A DNA stretch of 64,000 nt, taken from assembly GCF_016518545.1 (NCBI RefSeq), contig NZ_JACVTO010000001.1, positions 434,001 through 498,000 on the forward strand, in the 5' to 3' direction. Shown here piece by piece: positions 33,765 through 42,151 of the stretch (the stretch's first letter is position 1; the number at the start of each line of letters is the position of its first letter). The DNA is from Pseudomonas sp. S30 (GTDB lineage Bacteria > Pseudomonadota > Gammaproteobacteria > Pseudomonadales > Pseudomonadaceae). The position numbers and the translations under genes are program-made. The notes below the pieces were generated by a model that made no database searches, was not told the origin of the DNA, and saw only the letters and a program-made list of their open reading frames with translations.

Positions 33765-35025
33765 ATTCAAATTACGCGGCTAAGCCGGATGATCGTATCC
33801 AGTATCGAGAACCGGGCCGAGTGTCCCATAGCTTCTTCGGCAGCGCCTGATTCATGCGGGACTCCCCCGGAGTTCCATCATGGGGTATCGACCATTGACT
33901 GTCGATTTCCAAGCGCATTTATTATCCACACCTAAGCGCATCAATTTACGAGCACTCGTCGAGGATGCTTTCCACTGTCGCCAGAGCATGCAGCGAAGAG
34001 CGTGACGTACCCACCCATCCATAGTCTCTAGGGCTCGCATCCCTTGAGCGAGTTTGAAATAGCCCACCCAACCATGCAGTACCGGGTCAATGCGCTCGAT
34101 GACGGTTGCCATCTTGCGGCCCCGTGCACCGTGCAGCACTGCCTGGAGCCGATCACGCAGACGACGCAAGCTCAGGAGAATGATTAGGAGCCTCAGCTGA
34201 CGATGCCAGCTCATCCCATAGCCCAGGTAGCTACACTTCCAAGCCCGTACCACGCGGCTCTTTTCTTGGTTCAGCGTCATTTTCAGTCGCTAATTCAGGA
34301 AGCGCACGACACTGCTCATAGTTCGCTCACCCGCGCGGGGGCTGCGCATATAAATGTTCGCGTCATCGGAATAGCGCACAAAGCGATGCCCCCGGATGCT
34401 CAAGATCAAGGTCGAGCTCATTGAGCAGGATGTTCGACAGCAGCGGCGTGGGCGGACCGCCTTGCGGTGTCCCCTCCTGCCGCGGGCTGAAAATCCCGCC
34501 TCACGTGACCCCGGCTTCAACGTAGCAGCGAATCAGCTTGAGCACGCGCTCATCTTCGACGTGATGCTGCACATGGGTCATCAAGATGACGTGATAGGCT
34601 CGATCAAAGAACTTTTCAAGATCAGGCTGCACTTATCAACGATATCCGTCCGCCACATGGGCGCGGACCATTTCGACGGCCTGGTGAGCGTTTTTTGCCC
34701 AGACGAAAGCCGTAGCTGTAGTCCGAGAACAAAAGGTCGAAAGTCAGCCTTAGCTGTTGCAGCAAGGCTTGCTGGATTAGCCGATCAATGACACTGGGAA
34801 TCCCCAGTTGCCGTGTACCGCCCGCCGGCTTGGAATTTCAAGAGCCCGCACTGCCTGGGGATGGTATTCGCCGGCCAGCAAGCTGGCCTTCAGGATTGGC
34901 CAGAACTGCTTCACGTAGCCTGCCAAGTCAGCGACCGCCATGCCATCGGCACCCAGCACACCTCTGTTGCTGACTACACGTTGATACGCACGTCCGAGGT
35001 TGTCAGGTGCAAGCACCCGCTTCAT
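33765..35025 (-). pseudogene. ltrA: Group II intron reverse transcriptase/maturase, decayed
   Basis: Minus-strand pieces of an intron-encoded protein are spread over different frames: N-terminus MKRVLAPDNLGRAYQRVVSN (from 35025), the RT active-site region RRGHRFVRYSDDANIYMRSPRAGERT (YSDD in place of YADD) near 34.4-34.3 kb, and the maturase domain SRVVRAWKCSYLGYGMSWHRQ...GWVGYFKLAQ (33852-34280). Frameshifts separate them. Around 33.72-33.78 kb the minus strand has a pairing GAACCGTACGCACGG element like the end of such introns. The intron is dead for protein-assisted mobility. Confidence 0.82.
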
Positions 35026-35339
35026 CAGCGTATCCGGCTCCGCTTTCGTTCACATCACAGACGCCGCCGACACCTTTGCACTGCCAGGTATCACCCTCGG
35101 CTTCTGGCCAAGATGCGGAGTGACAGACTCCGTTGTAGGAAATCATCTGCGGAGGCCGACACGCTGCCGACCAGAATCTTTCATGATGGCAATGACCAGC
35201 TTCATCACCATCACCATCGACACCGAAACCGAAACCGAAACCGAAACCCTGCCGGTCGGGCCGCTTCAGCAGATCGCCAAGATTTTAACATACCGGCGAC
35301 GGCGACCGACCAAATAATGATCGGTTACGCGGAGGGGAA
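35026..35339 (+). other. 314-bp stretch with simple repeats before an MFS pseudogene
   Basis: The first part is probably the 5' RNA region of the group II intron relic. At 35223-35246 there are four perfect tandem copies of CCGAAA preceded by CACCAT/CATCAC triplet-like repeats. ACCGA (35306) and TCGGT (35322) form a small inverted repeat, a possible operator of the former MFS gene. No intact gene is seen. Confidence 0.4.
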
Positions 35340-36002
35340 TTGGTGCTTGCCGCCATTCCGCTGGTCAACTTGACGCAAGTCCGGCGACGCAGGCCGGTGC
35401 TTATGCTAGCGATCACGGGTTTTCTCTTCTTCAATCTCGTGACCGCGTTCTCGCCATGGTTCGCCCTGACCTTGGTTGCGAGGTTACTGGCCGGCGTATC
35501 GGCAGGGCTGTCCTGGGGGCTGCTTGGCAGTTACGCGCGACGCATGGTGATAGACCGTCTCACGGGCCGCGCGCTCGCGGTGGCAATGGTCGGCACACTC
35601 CTAGCGCTGTCAATCGGCGTCCCGCTGGACACGTTCACTGGCAGCATTATCGGCTTGCGCGGCGCCTTTGTCTCTCTGCGCGTGGTGGCCGCGCTGCTGC
35701 TCGCCGCGATGTCGTAGCAGATGCCCGACGTACCAAGCCAGCCACCCGAGAGGCGCATCTCCATCTGCAGCGTAGTCAGCTCCGCAGGCGGGCGCTCGAT
35801 CCTGTTCACGGCTCTGGCCTGGGTCACGGCGCAGCACATGCTCTACACCTACATCGCCGTTTTAGCCGGCACACTGGGGCGGAGCGCAAACATGAACCTG
35901 CTGCTGCCAGCCTTCGGCGTGGCTGTCATCGGTAGCGGTGACCTTGGTCTGGCCAGCCCATCCTCGGCCGCGCTGATCGCCGTTCCCTCAACGATGTTGT
36001 AG
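35340..36002 (+). pseudogene. MFS sugar-efflux-type transporter fragment with internal stop
   Basis: The frame holds membrane segments typical of AraJ/SetA-like exporters (FLFFNLVTAFSPWFALTLVARL, SWGLLGSYARRM, GRALAVAMVG). TAG at 35715-35717 interrupts it and the same frame resumes with SILFTALAWVTAQHMLYTYIAVL. The first helices and the C-terminal third are missing. It is a decayed gene. Confidence 0.75.
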
Positions 36003-36496
36003 GGAGCGAGTTTTGGCGGCGCTGCGAACTCGACCCAGACGCCACATCCGACACCGCTGGTGAAGGTGTTGACGTCATGTGAGCGATGCTCATCACGGTA
36101 TGAAACGCACGCATCGCTGCCGGGAACGCACTGGGCGCACTGAGTATTGCGTGCGGCGGAGCGAGCGTCCTGCCAGCTTCAATGCTGCCGCTGATCCTCG
36201 TCGCACTGCCAACAGCGCTGGCCTGCTGCAGAGACGGCTTAAGGGCTGGAGCACGCGCCTGATCATGCACAACCGCGACCAGTCAGTGATCAGGTCCATG
36301 ATCGCCATTTGGAGTTACCAAAAAATGATCTCATTGATTAGCCAAGCTAATAGGCATGTTAAGCACTCATCAAGTAGTTAGGCAGGCCGGTTTCTGTAAC
36401 AATCCATATATAAGCAGCATTGCTACAATCGCTTGAATTACGGTCTAACAGGCACTTTGCTGCATCGGGTTATCAACGATATTAGAAATCTGGAAT
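36003..36496 (+). other. 494-bp stretch without a recognisable gene
   Basis: The first ~240 bp have leftover hydrophobic coding potential in shifting frames (probably the MFS tail). The last ~130 bp are AT-rich and may hold the promoter of the former SDR gene. Nothing else is identifiable. Confidence 0.35.
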
Positions 36497-37329
36497 ATGA
36501 ATGCAATTTATGACTTCAAGGGCCAAGTAGCTAAGGCAACGGGTGCAGTCGCCGGCATGGGCCTGACGACTGCCCGCGGCTTTGCCCATGACGGCGCATC
36601 GGTGGTGCTGGCCGACCGCGACGGCGAGCGCTCCGGCGAGGAAGCGGCGGTTATCGTCGCTGGAGGCCGCACTGCCATCGGTCTGGCCTGCGACCTCAGC
36701 GACGAGGCGCAGGTCGCTGCTCTGGTCGAGAAGACCGTCGCCGAATATGGCCGTCTGGACTTCGCGTTTCACAACTCCGGTGTCATGGCCAAGATCTCCA
36801 CCTTCACTGAGGCCACCAGCGAAAAATTGACCGAGTGATTGGCATCAACCTGCGGGGCGTGTGGCTGTGCATGCAATACGAACTGCAACAGGTAGAGCGC
36901 CGGGTAGCGGCGCCATCGTCAACAATGCCTCGGTCGGTGAGCTTACTCGCGACGTCGACATCGGCGCCTACATCGCTTTCAAGCACGACGTGCTAGGCCT
37001 GACCCGCGCCGCGTTGGAGTACTGCGAGCAGGGCATCCGCGTGAAAGCGGTCAACCCTGGAATGATTGACTCGCAGATCGCCCGCGACGTGGCTGGCGGG
37101 CAACGACGAAGCCTTCGCCAAGCTGGTCGCGAGCGCACCTATCGTCCGCGCCGGCCGTCCCGAGGAGGTTCGTTCGGCCGTGCTGTGGCTGTGGAGCCCC
37201 GGTGGCAGCTATATCATCGGCGAAGGCCTCACAGTCGATGGCGGCTACATCGTTCCGTTATCGGGCAGCCAGAGCATGCCGCACATCATCGTCAAGATCG
37301 CCGAAGGCCTAAGCCAGTCCTCGAAGTGA
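36497..37329 (+). pseudogene. Short-chain dehydrogenase, broken by several frameshifts
   Basis: The N-terminus MNAIYDFKGQVAKATGAVAGMG continues to LDFAFHNSGVMAK, then the frame changes near 36835 (VIGINLRGVWLCMQYELQQ), changes again by ~36895 (SGAIVNNASVGELT...YIAFKHDVLGLTRAALEYCEQG) and again near 37090 (GRPEEVRSAVLWLWSPGGSYIIG, then LTVDGGYIVPL). All SDR motifs can be found but in three frames. The catalytic Tyr and Lys survive as YIAFK. It lies upstream of the aldo/keto reductase pair and was probably part of that cluster. Confidence 0.85.
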
Positions 37330-37573
37330 AACTAGCCGATCAGCTGGCCGCCACCATGATGGACATGCTGGGCCTCGATTCCAGCGGCGTGTGTGCCGAT
37401 GCAGGATCGGAAGCAGCATGTCCATGGCCCCGGCATCGAGACAGCAGGCGAGCATCTGTTAAAGCGCCCGGCGTACGGCCCCCTCGCCCCACCGCCGAAG
37501 GAATAAGATAGCATCATCCCCGCGTCCCGCTCAGTTCAGCGCTGGGATCGCGAGACTACAGGAGTGAAATGAA

Positions 37574-38563
37574 ATGAACTATTCCCATCTTGGCCGCACC
37601 GGCCTCAGAGTCAGCCGCATTGCACTGGGCACTATGAATTTTAGCGAGCTGACCGACGAAGCGACCAGCTTCAAGATCATGGATGCGGCGCTGGACGCAG
37701 GCCTTAATTTCTTCGACACCGCCGACGTCTATGGCGGTCCGCAGTCGCCGGACATGGCCAAAGGCTACGGCACGTCCGAAGAGATCATTGGCAACTGGCT
37801 GGCGCAGGACAAGTCCCGTCGCGACAAGATCGTGCTGGGCACCAAGGTCTATCAGCCGATGGAAACCGGCCCCAACGATAAGTATCTATCGGCTTATCAC
37901 ATCCGTCGCGCCTGCGAGGCGAGCCTGAAGCGCCTGAAGACCGACCACATCGACCTGTACCAGATGCACCACGTCGACCGGGCCACGCCCTGGGAAGAAA
38001 TCTGGCAGGCCTTCGAGCAGCTCATCCGCGAAGGCAAGATAACCTATGTGGGCTCCAGCAACTTCGCTGGCTGGGACATCGCCACCGCCCAATGCACGGC
38101 CGCCTCACGCAACCTGCTGGGACTGGCCTCGGAGCAGAGCCTCTACAACCTGACCCAGCGGACCATCGAACTGGAGGTCATTCCGGCGTTGCGCCATTTC
38201 GGTATCGGTCTGATCCCATGGAGCCCGATCGGCATGGGGCTTATGGGCGGGGTGCTCAAGAAGATCGCCAGCGGCCGTCGTGCCACGCCCGGACTGCAGG
38301 CGCAGATCGACAAGCTGCGTCCACAGCTCGAAGCCTATGAAGCCTTGTGCGATGAACTGGGCCAGACGCCCGCCGACGTGGCGCTTGCATGGCTGCTGCA
38401 CAACCCGGTCGTGACCGCTGCCATCAGCGGCCCACGGACCGTCGAGCAGTTGCAGCAGAACCTCAACGCGCTGTCGGTCAAGCTCTCCGACGAAACCCTG
38501 ACGAAACTGGACGAGATCTGGCCGGGTCCAGGCGGCGAAGCGCCTCAGGTTTACGCCTGGTAA
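37574..38563 (+). CDS. Aldo/keto reductase (cytoplasmic)
   Basis: The 329-residue TIM-barrel oxidoreductase has the AKR tetrad Asp48, Tyr53 (FFDTADVYGG), Lys91 (LGTKVYQP) and His132 (LYQMHHVD), and the cofactor-binding end AAISGPRTVEQLQQN. It should reduce aldehydes or ketones with NADPH. AGGAG stands before ATG 37574. It is closely similar along its whole length to the Tat-signal-bearing reductase at 38806, so the two arose by duplication. A strong terminator-like hairpin lies between the two genes. Confidence 0.9.
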   Translation: MNYSHLGRTGLRVSRIALGTMNFSELTDEATSFKIMDAALDAGLNFFDTADVYGGPQSPDMAKGYGTSEEIIGNWLAQDKSRRDKIVLGTKVYQPMETGPNDKYLSAYHIRRACEASLKRLKTDHIDLYQMHHVDRATPWEEIWQAFEQLIREGKITYVGSSNFAGWDIATAQCTAASRNLLGLASEQSLYNLTQRTIELEVIPALRHFGIGLIPWSPIGMGLMGGVLKKIASGRRATPGLQAQIDKLRPQLEAYEALCDELGQTPADVALAWLLHNPVVTAAISGPRTVEQLQQNLNALSVKLSDETLTKLDEIWPGPGGEAPQVYAW

Positions 38564-38647
38564 GTTGCTGATTGCCTGCCGGCGTCAGCAAGCCGCGCCG
38601 CCCGATTGAGCTTCGTCCAGATAATTGTGTTCCGGCAAGCGTAAACG

Positions 38648-38697
38648 CGCCCACGCAGTCGAGCCAGCAGAGATGGCTCGACTGCGTGGGCGTTTTT
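38648..38697 (+). terminator. Strong Rho-independent terminator
   Basis: A perfect 19-bp stem (38648-38666 with 38674-38692) with a seven-base loop is followed by TTTTT. It ends the transcript of the first aldo/keto reductase, so the second one needs its own promoter. Confidence 0.92.
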
Positions 38698-38705
38698 GTT
38701 GATGA

Positions 38706-38753
38706 AACCGACTAATGGTTCAATAATGACGTATTACCGACTTACAGTCGGTT
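38706..38753 (+). promoter_or_regulatory. Operator-like array of three ACCGACT half-sites
   Basis: ACCGACT occurs at 38707-38713 and 38736-38742, and its reverse AGTCGGT at 38746-38752, the last two making a perfect 7-bp inverted repeat with a 3-bp spacer. It lies 54-100 bp before the second aldo/keto reductase. A dimeric repressor or activator such as a TetR or LysR protein could bind here. Confidence 0.6.
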
Positions 38754-38805
38754 CACTCTAGGGCGCGGGTTCCGCATAGGCCGGACTTGTTCATTCCTGC
38801 CCACC

Positions 38806-39993
38806 ATGAGGCGCAGAATGCTTAGTTCAACCAACCGAACGAACATCGGTAACAGTTCCAGCGCTCCCGAATTGGGACGGCGTCGGTTGCTGAAACTCGC
38901 AGGCATGGGCATGGCCAGTCTTGCCGCTGCTCCGCTGATCGCTTCCCTGTCGGCCGGTGCCGCACGGGCGCAGACCGCAGCGCCTGGCCGAGCGATCGGC
39001 TCGGGCAACTACAAGCACCTTGGCCGTACCGGCCTCAAGGTCAGCCGCATAGCGCTGGGTTGCATGAACTTCGGGGAGCTGACCGACGAGGCGAACAGCT
39101 TCAGGGTCATGAGCAAAGCGCTGGATTCGGGCGTCAATCTCTTCGACACCGCTGACGTCTATGGCGGCCCGCAGGCGCCGGACATGGAGCAAGGCTTTGG
39201 CATCTCCGAGGAGTACATCGGCCGCTGGCTGGCCCAGGACAAGTCCCGCCGTGACAAGATCGTGCTGGCGACCAAGGTGTACCAGCCGATGGGCACGGGG
39301 CCGAACGACAAGTACTTGTCGGCGTATCACATTCGCCGCGCCTGCGAGGCCAGCCTCAAGCGCCTAAAGACCGACCACATCGATCTCTACCATATGCACC
39401 ACGTCGATCGCTCGACGCCGTGGCAGGAAATCTGGCAGGCGATGGAGCAATTGGTCCGCGAGGGCAAGATCACCTACGTCGGCAGCAGCAACTTTGCGGC
39501 GTGGGACATCGCCAGGGCGCAGGGCGTGGCCGAATCGCGCAACTTCCTGGGGCTGGTGTCGGAGCAGAGTCTCTACAACCTGACCCAGCGCACCATCGAG
39601 CTGGAAGTGATTCCGGCCGTGCGCGAACTCGGCATCGGCTTGGTCCCCTGGAGTCCTATCGGCATGGGACTGCTGGGTGGCGTGCTGGGCAAGATCACCG
39701 AAGGGCGTCGTGCAACGCCAGGCCTACAGGCGCAGATCCCGAAGTTCCGCCCGCAGCTGGAAGCCTACGAGGCGCCGTGCCGAGAGCTGGGCCAACCACC
39801 CGCCGTCGTGGCGCTCGCCTGGGTGATCCACAACCCAGTCATGACCGCTGCTATCAGCGGACCGCGCACCGTGGAGCAGATCCGGGAGAACATCAGGGCA
39901 CTTTCCCTGAACCTCTCAGGCGAAACGCTGGCCAAGCTGGACCAGATATGGCCGGGCCCGGGAGGCGGAGCACCGAAGGCATATGCCTGGTGA
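38806..39993 (+). CDS. Aldo/keto reductase with Tat signal peptide
   Basis: The 395-residue protein is the same kind of reductase as its upstream neighbour, but carries ~65 extra N-terminal residues: a twin-arginine motif (ELGRRRLLKLAG), a hydrophobic stretch (MASLAAAPLIASLS) and an AxA cleavage site (GAARAQT). This predicts export of the folded, cofactor-loaded enzyme to the periplasm. The tetrad (Asp and Tyr in LFDTADVYGG, Lys in ATKVYQP, His in YHMHHVD) is intact. ATG 38806 or 38818 may be the start; no strong ribosome site is seen. A LysR gene follows 165 bp downstream. Confidence 0.88.
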   Translation: MRRRMLSSTNRTNIGNSSSAPELGRRRLLKLAGMGMASLAAAPLIASLSAGAARAQTAAPGRAIGSGNYKHLGRTGLKVSRIALGCMNFGELTDEANSFRVMSKALDSGVNLFDTADVYGGPQAPDMEQGFGISEEYIGRWLAQDKSRRDKIVLATKVYQPMGTGPNDKYLSAYHIRRACEASLKRLKTDHIDLYHMHHVDRSTPWQEIWQAMEQLVREGKITYVGSSNFAAWDIARAQGVAESRNFLGLVSEQSLYNLTQRTIELEVIPAVRELGIGLVPWSPIGMGLLGGVLGKITEGRRATPGLQAQIPKFRPQLEAYEAPCRELGQPPAVVALAWVIHNPVMTAAISGPRTVEQIRENIRALSLNLSGETLAKLDQIWPGPGGGAPKAYAW

Positions 39994-40158
39994 CGCCTGC
40001 GTTTCCGCTCAGGCGCCGGTTCCAGGGCAAGCCCAGCCGTCCTTCCACGGCGTGTTTCGGCAGAGTTCCTATCGCCTCGTATGGCGGTGGGAGGCGCTAT
40101 TGCGTAGAGAGATTGGCATACGCAGAACACTTTCGAGATTTCAATGGGAGCGCGGCTC

Positions 40159-41049
40159 ATGGAATTGCGACATCTTCGATGCTTTGTTGTCTTGGCCGAG
40201 GAGTTGCACTTCACGAGAGCGGCTGAGCGCCTGCACATCGAGCAGCCGCCGCTTTCCCGAGCCATCAAGGAACTGGAGGATGAACTGGGCGCAACACTCT
40301 TCGACAGGGATCGGAGAGGAACCCGCCTGACCCCAGCCGGATCAGCATTCCTGCAAGACGTGCGAAGGGTATTCGCGGCGCTGAAGCAAGGCCGGGAGAA
40401 CGTCAAGGCTATCGCCGCAGGTTTGCAAGGCAGTCTGCGTATCGCCATATCCGATGGCACCGTTGACCGGCGCCTGTCGGCCTTCCTCGCCCTCTGCCGC
40501 GAGGAGGAACCTGAGATTGAAATTCGACTGGTCGAGGTTCCTCTCTCCGGGCAATTGCGTGGACTTCGATCGGGCGACTTCACCATCGGGTTCGCCCACA
40601 CCGCAGAGGTTGGTGAGGAAATCATCGCGGAGCCGATATGGCATGACCCGTTGATCTTGGCAGTACCCGCGCGACATCCGCTGCTCGCTCACAAGGAAGT
40701 GCCGCTTCCAGAGCTCGCTTCCTATCCGCTCGTGCTGTGCGATCCGCAGGTATGCGAAGGCTATTGCCGCGAACTGACACGGCTGCTGCGGCCATTGAAG
40801 CGAGAACCGAATGTGGTCGAGCACGCATCCTCGCTGGACATGATGCTCACGTTGGTCGGGGCTGGATATGGTCTCGGCTTCACGACCGCGACTAGATTTG
40901 CAGTCAGCCAACGCGCGGATGTCATTGCACGCCCTCTGGTCGCGGATTCAGCCGTGATCACCACCTACCTACTTCGGCCCAGCAGTGACACCCCATGCCC
41001 TGCATTGGAGCGTTTCATTACCCGCCTGCGCTCGCAGGCGGACGGATAG
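40159..41049 (+). CDS. LysR-family transcriptional regulator
   Basis: The 296-residue protein starts MELRHLRCFVVLAEELHFTRAAERLHIEQPPLSRAIKELE, the classic LysR helix-turn-helix of the CatR/BenM-like branch, then an effector domain (QGSLRIAISDG... VGAGYGLGFT). GGGAG upstream supports ATG 40159 rather than 40144. It follows the aldo/keto reductases on the same strand and probably controls them; the half-sites at 38706-38753 are candidate targets. It is convergent with the small XRE gene. Confidence 0.87.
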   Translation: MELRHLRCFVVLAEELHFTRAAERLHIEQPPLSRAIKELEDELGATLFDRDRRGTRLTPAGSAFLQDVRRVFAALKQGRENVKAIAAGLQGSLRIAISDGTVDRRLSAFLALCREEEPEIEIRLVEVPLSGQLRGLRSGDFTIGFAHTAEVGEEIIAEPIWHDPLILAVPARHPLLAHKEVPLPELASYPLVLCDPQVCEGYCRELTRLLRPLKREPNVVEHASSLDMMLTLVGAGYGLGFTTATRFAVSQRADVIARPLVADSAVITTYLLRPSSDTPCPALERFITRLRSQADG

Positions 41050-41063
41050 AAGTCTATTTGGCG

Positions 41064-41354
41064 TTAGCCTGCATCGGCATGAAGATTGCGTTCCGTTGCA
41101 GCCATCAGCTCGGTGCCACTCATTTTGAGCGCTGCGGCAACTTTCAAGATCACGGCCAGCGAGGGCAAATGCTCCCCTCGCTCGATCTTGCCCATGTGCG
41201 AGCGCTCAATCCCGGCCATCGAAGCCAGTTCCTCCTGAGCAACGCCCTGGTCCATACGAGACGCGCGCACGGCCTTTCCGAAAGCCAGGGCTGGCTCGGC
41301 TTCATATCGTGTAGTGCCTGGGGGACGGCCTCGTTGAACAGTACGCTTCTGCAT
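41064..41354 (-). CDS. XRE-family helix-turn-helix regulator
   Basis: The ~96-residue protein begins MQKRTVQRGRPPGTTRYEAEPALAFGKAVR and has a lambda-Cro/XRE helix-turn-helix (DQGVAQEELASMAGIERSHMGKIERGEHLPSLAVILKVAAAL). The basic RGRPPGTTRY front resembles an AT-hook-like tail. A longer frame reaches 41438, but ATG 41354 gives the family-like start. The start codon lies inside a perfect inverted repeat (41343-41366), and a second palindrome lies between it and the divergent gene, so autoregulation is likely. It is close to the island integrase and may control island functions. Confidence 0.8.
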   Translation of the reverse strand: MQKRTVQRGRPPGTTRYEAEPALAFGKAVRASRMDQGVAQEELASMAGIERSHMGKIERGEHLPSLAVILKVAAALKMSGTELMAATERNLHADAG

Positions 41355-41366
41355 TAGCAGAAGCGT
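41343..41366. repeat. Perfect 10-bp inverted repeat over the XRE start codon
   Basis: ACGCTTCTGC (41343-41352) and GCAGAAGCGT (41357-41366) are exact inverse complements around ATTA. The XRE start codon (41354-41352) falls at the loop-stem border, so the repeat could act as an RNA hairpin masking the start or as a DNA operator. Confidence 0.8.
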
Positions 41367-41380
41367 CGAGCAGTCACTAG

Positions 41381-41399
41381 AATTTAACCACGTTAAATT
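41381..41399. promoter_or_regulatory. 19-bp palindromic operator between XRE and LysR-effector genes
   Basis: AATTTAAC-CAC-GTTAAATT is a perfect 8-bp inverted repeat with a 3-bp spacer. It sits in the 104-bp divergent gap, in the style of XRE/phage-repressor operators. Confidence 0.7.
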
Positions 41400-41458
41400 T
41401 AACTCATGGGTATCATGTCGAGTTATTTTCTTAACCAATTCTCTTCTTGGGGGCTCTT

Positions 41459-42100
41459 ATGCACGACGCCGCCAGTCGGTCCCCCCGTATCAGACTTGCC
41501 GTAGCACCGGGCGTACCGTCACCTCACCTTTCGGCGCTTCTCGCGCGACAACGCGCGGAAAAACCAGACGTCGCGCTCGCGTTTTTCGAGGTTGCAGGTG
41601 ACGTCCTGCTTCAGGGGCTTCGTGAAGGCCGCTACGACGCAGGGCTGTCGCTTCAGGGGGCCAGCGATCCGGCGCTCAAGACGCAACCTTTGTGGACCGA
41701 GAACCTGGCGGTTGCCATGCCGCCGCGATTCCATCTACTCGATCGAGCAAACCTCACCATCGCCGACCTCCAGGACTGCCCCATCTACCGCTGGCAGGCC
41801 GAGGCGTGCCCTCTACTGGATGAGATGCTGGCCTCGCTCATGCCGCGGGATCAGGAGAGCAGCCAGAAGTTGTCTTCCTTCGAGATGATGGCGCTGTGGG
41901 TAGCGGCCGGCTATGGCGTCGGGTTGTCTGCGCGATCGCGCATCGAGCGCGCCCATGGATGGGGAATCACCGTGCGACCGCTGGCCGATGGCCCCTATGA
42001 AATCGTGACCTACCTGCAGCGACCCCACGCGCGAGCCGATTCCGTTTCGGAGCGGTTCGAGCGCAGAGCGATGCAAGTCACCGGGGCTGATGCCACGTGA
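41459..42100 (+). CDS. LysR effector-domain-only protein
   Basis: The 213-residue protein (ATG 41459, GGGG upstream) corresponds only to the C-terminal substrate-binding domain of LysR regulators: RIRLAVAPGVPSPHLSALLARQRAEKPDVALAF, YDAGLSLQGASDPALKTQPLW, and ALWVAAGYGVGLSARSRI. There is no DNA-binding helix-turn-helix upstream in any frame; the 5' side is the divergent XRE gene. It may act as a ligand-binding partner of the XRE protein, bringing back a sensor plus DNA-binder division of labour. Its stop is 52 bp before the convergent integrase stop. Confidence 0.78.
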   Translation: MHDAASRSPRIRLAVAPGVPSPHLSALLARQRAEKPDVALAFFEVAGDVLLQGLREGRYDAGLSLQGASDPALKTQPLWTENLAVAMPPRFHLLDRANLTIADLQDCPIYRWQAEACPLLDEMLASLMPRDQESSQKLSSFEMMALWVAAGYGVGLSARSRIERAHGWGITVRPLADGPYEIVTYLQRPHARADSVSERFERRAMQVTGADAT

Positions 42101-42151
42101 TAACACCCCCTACGGCCGAGGCCATGACCCGGCCGTAGTTGAATCGGGGGG

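Noticed and set aside
35223-35246. Possible CRISPR or phase-variation repeat (CCGAAA x4)
   Set aside because: The repeat is only four 6-bp units with no spacers, and it lies in no intact reading frame, so it is reported only as a simple repeat.
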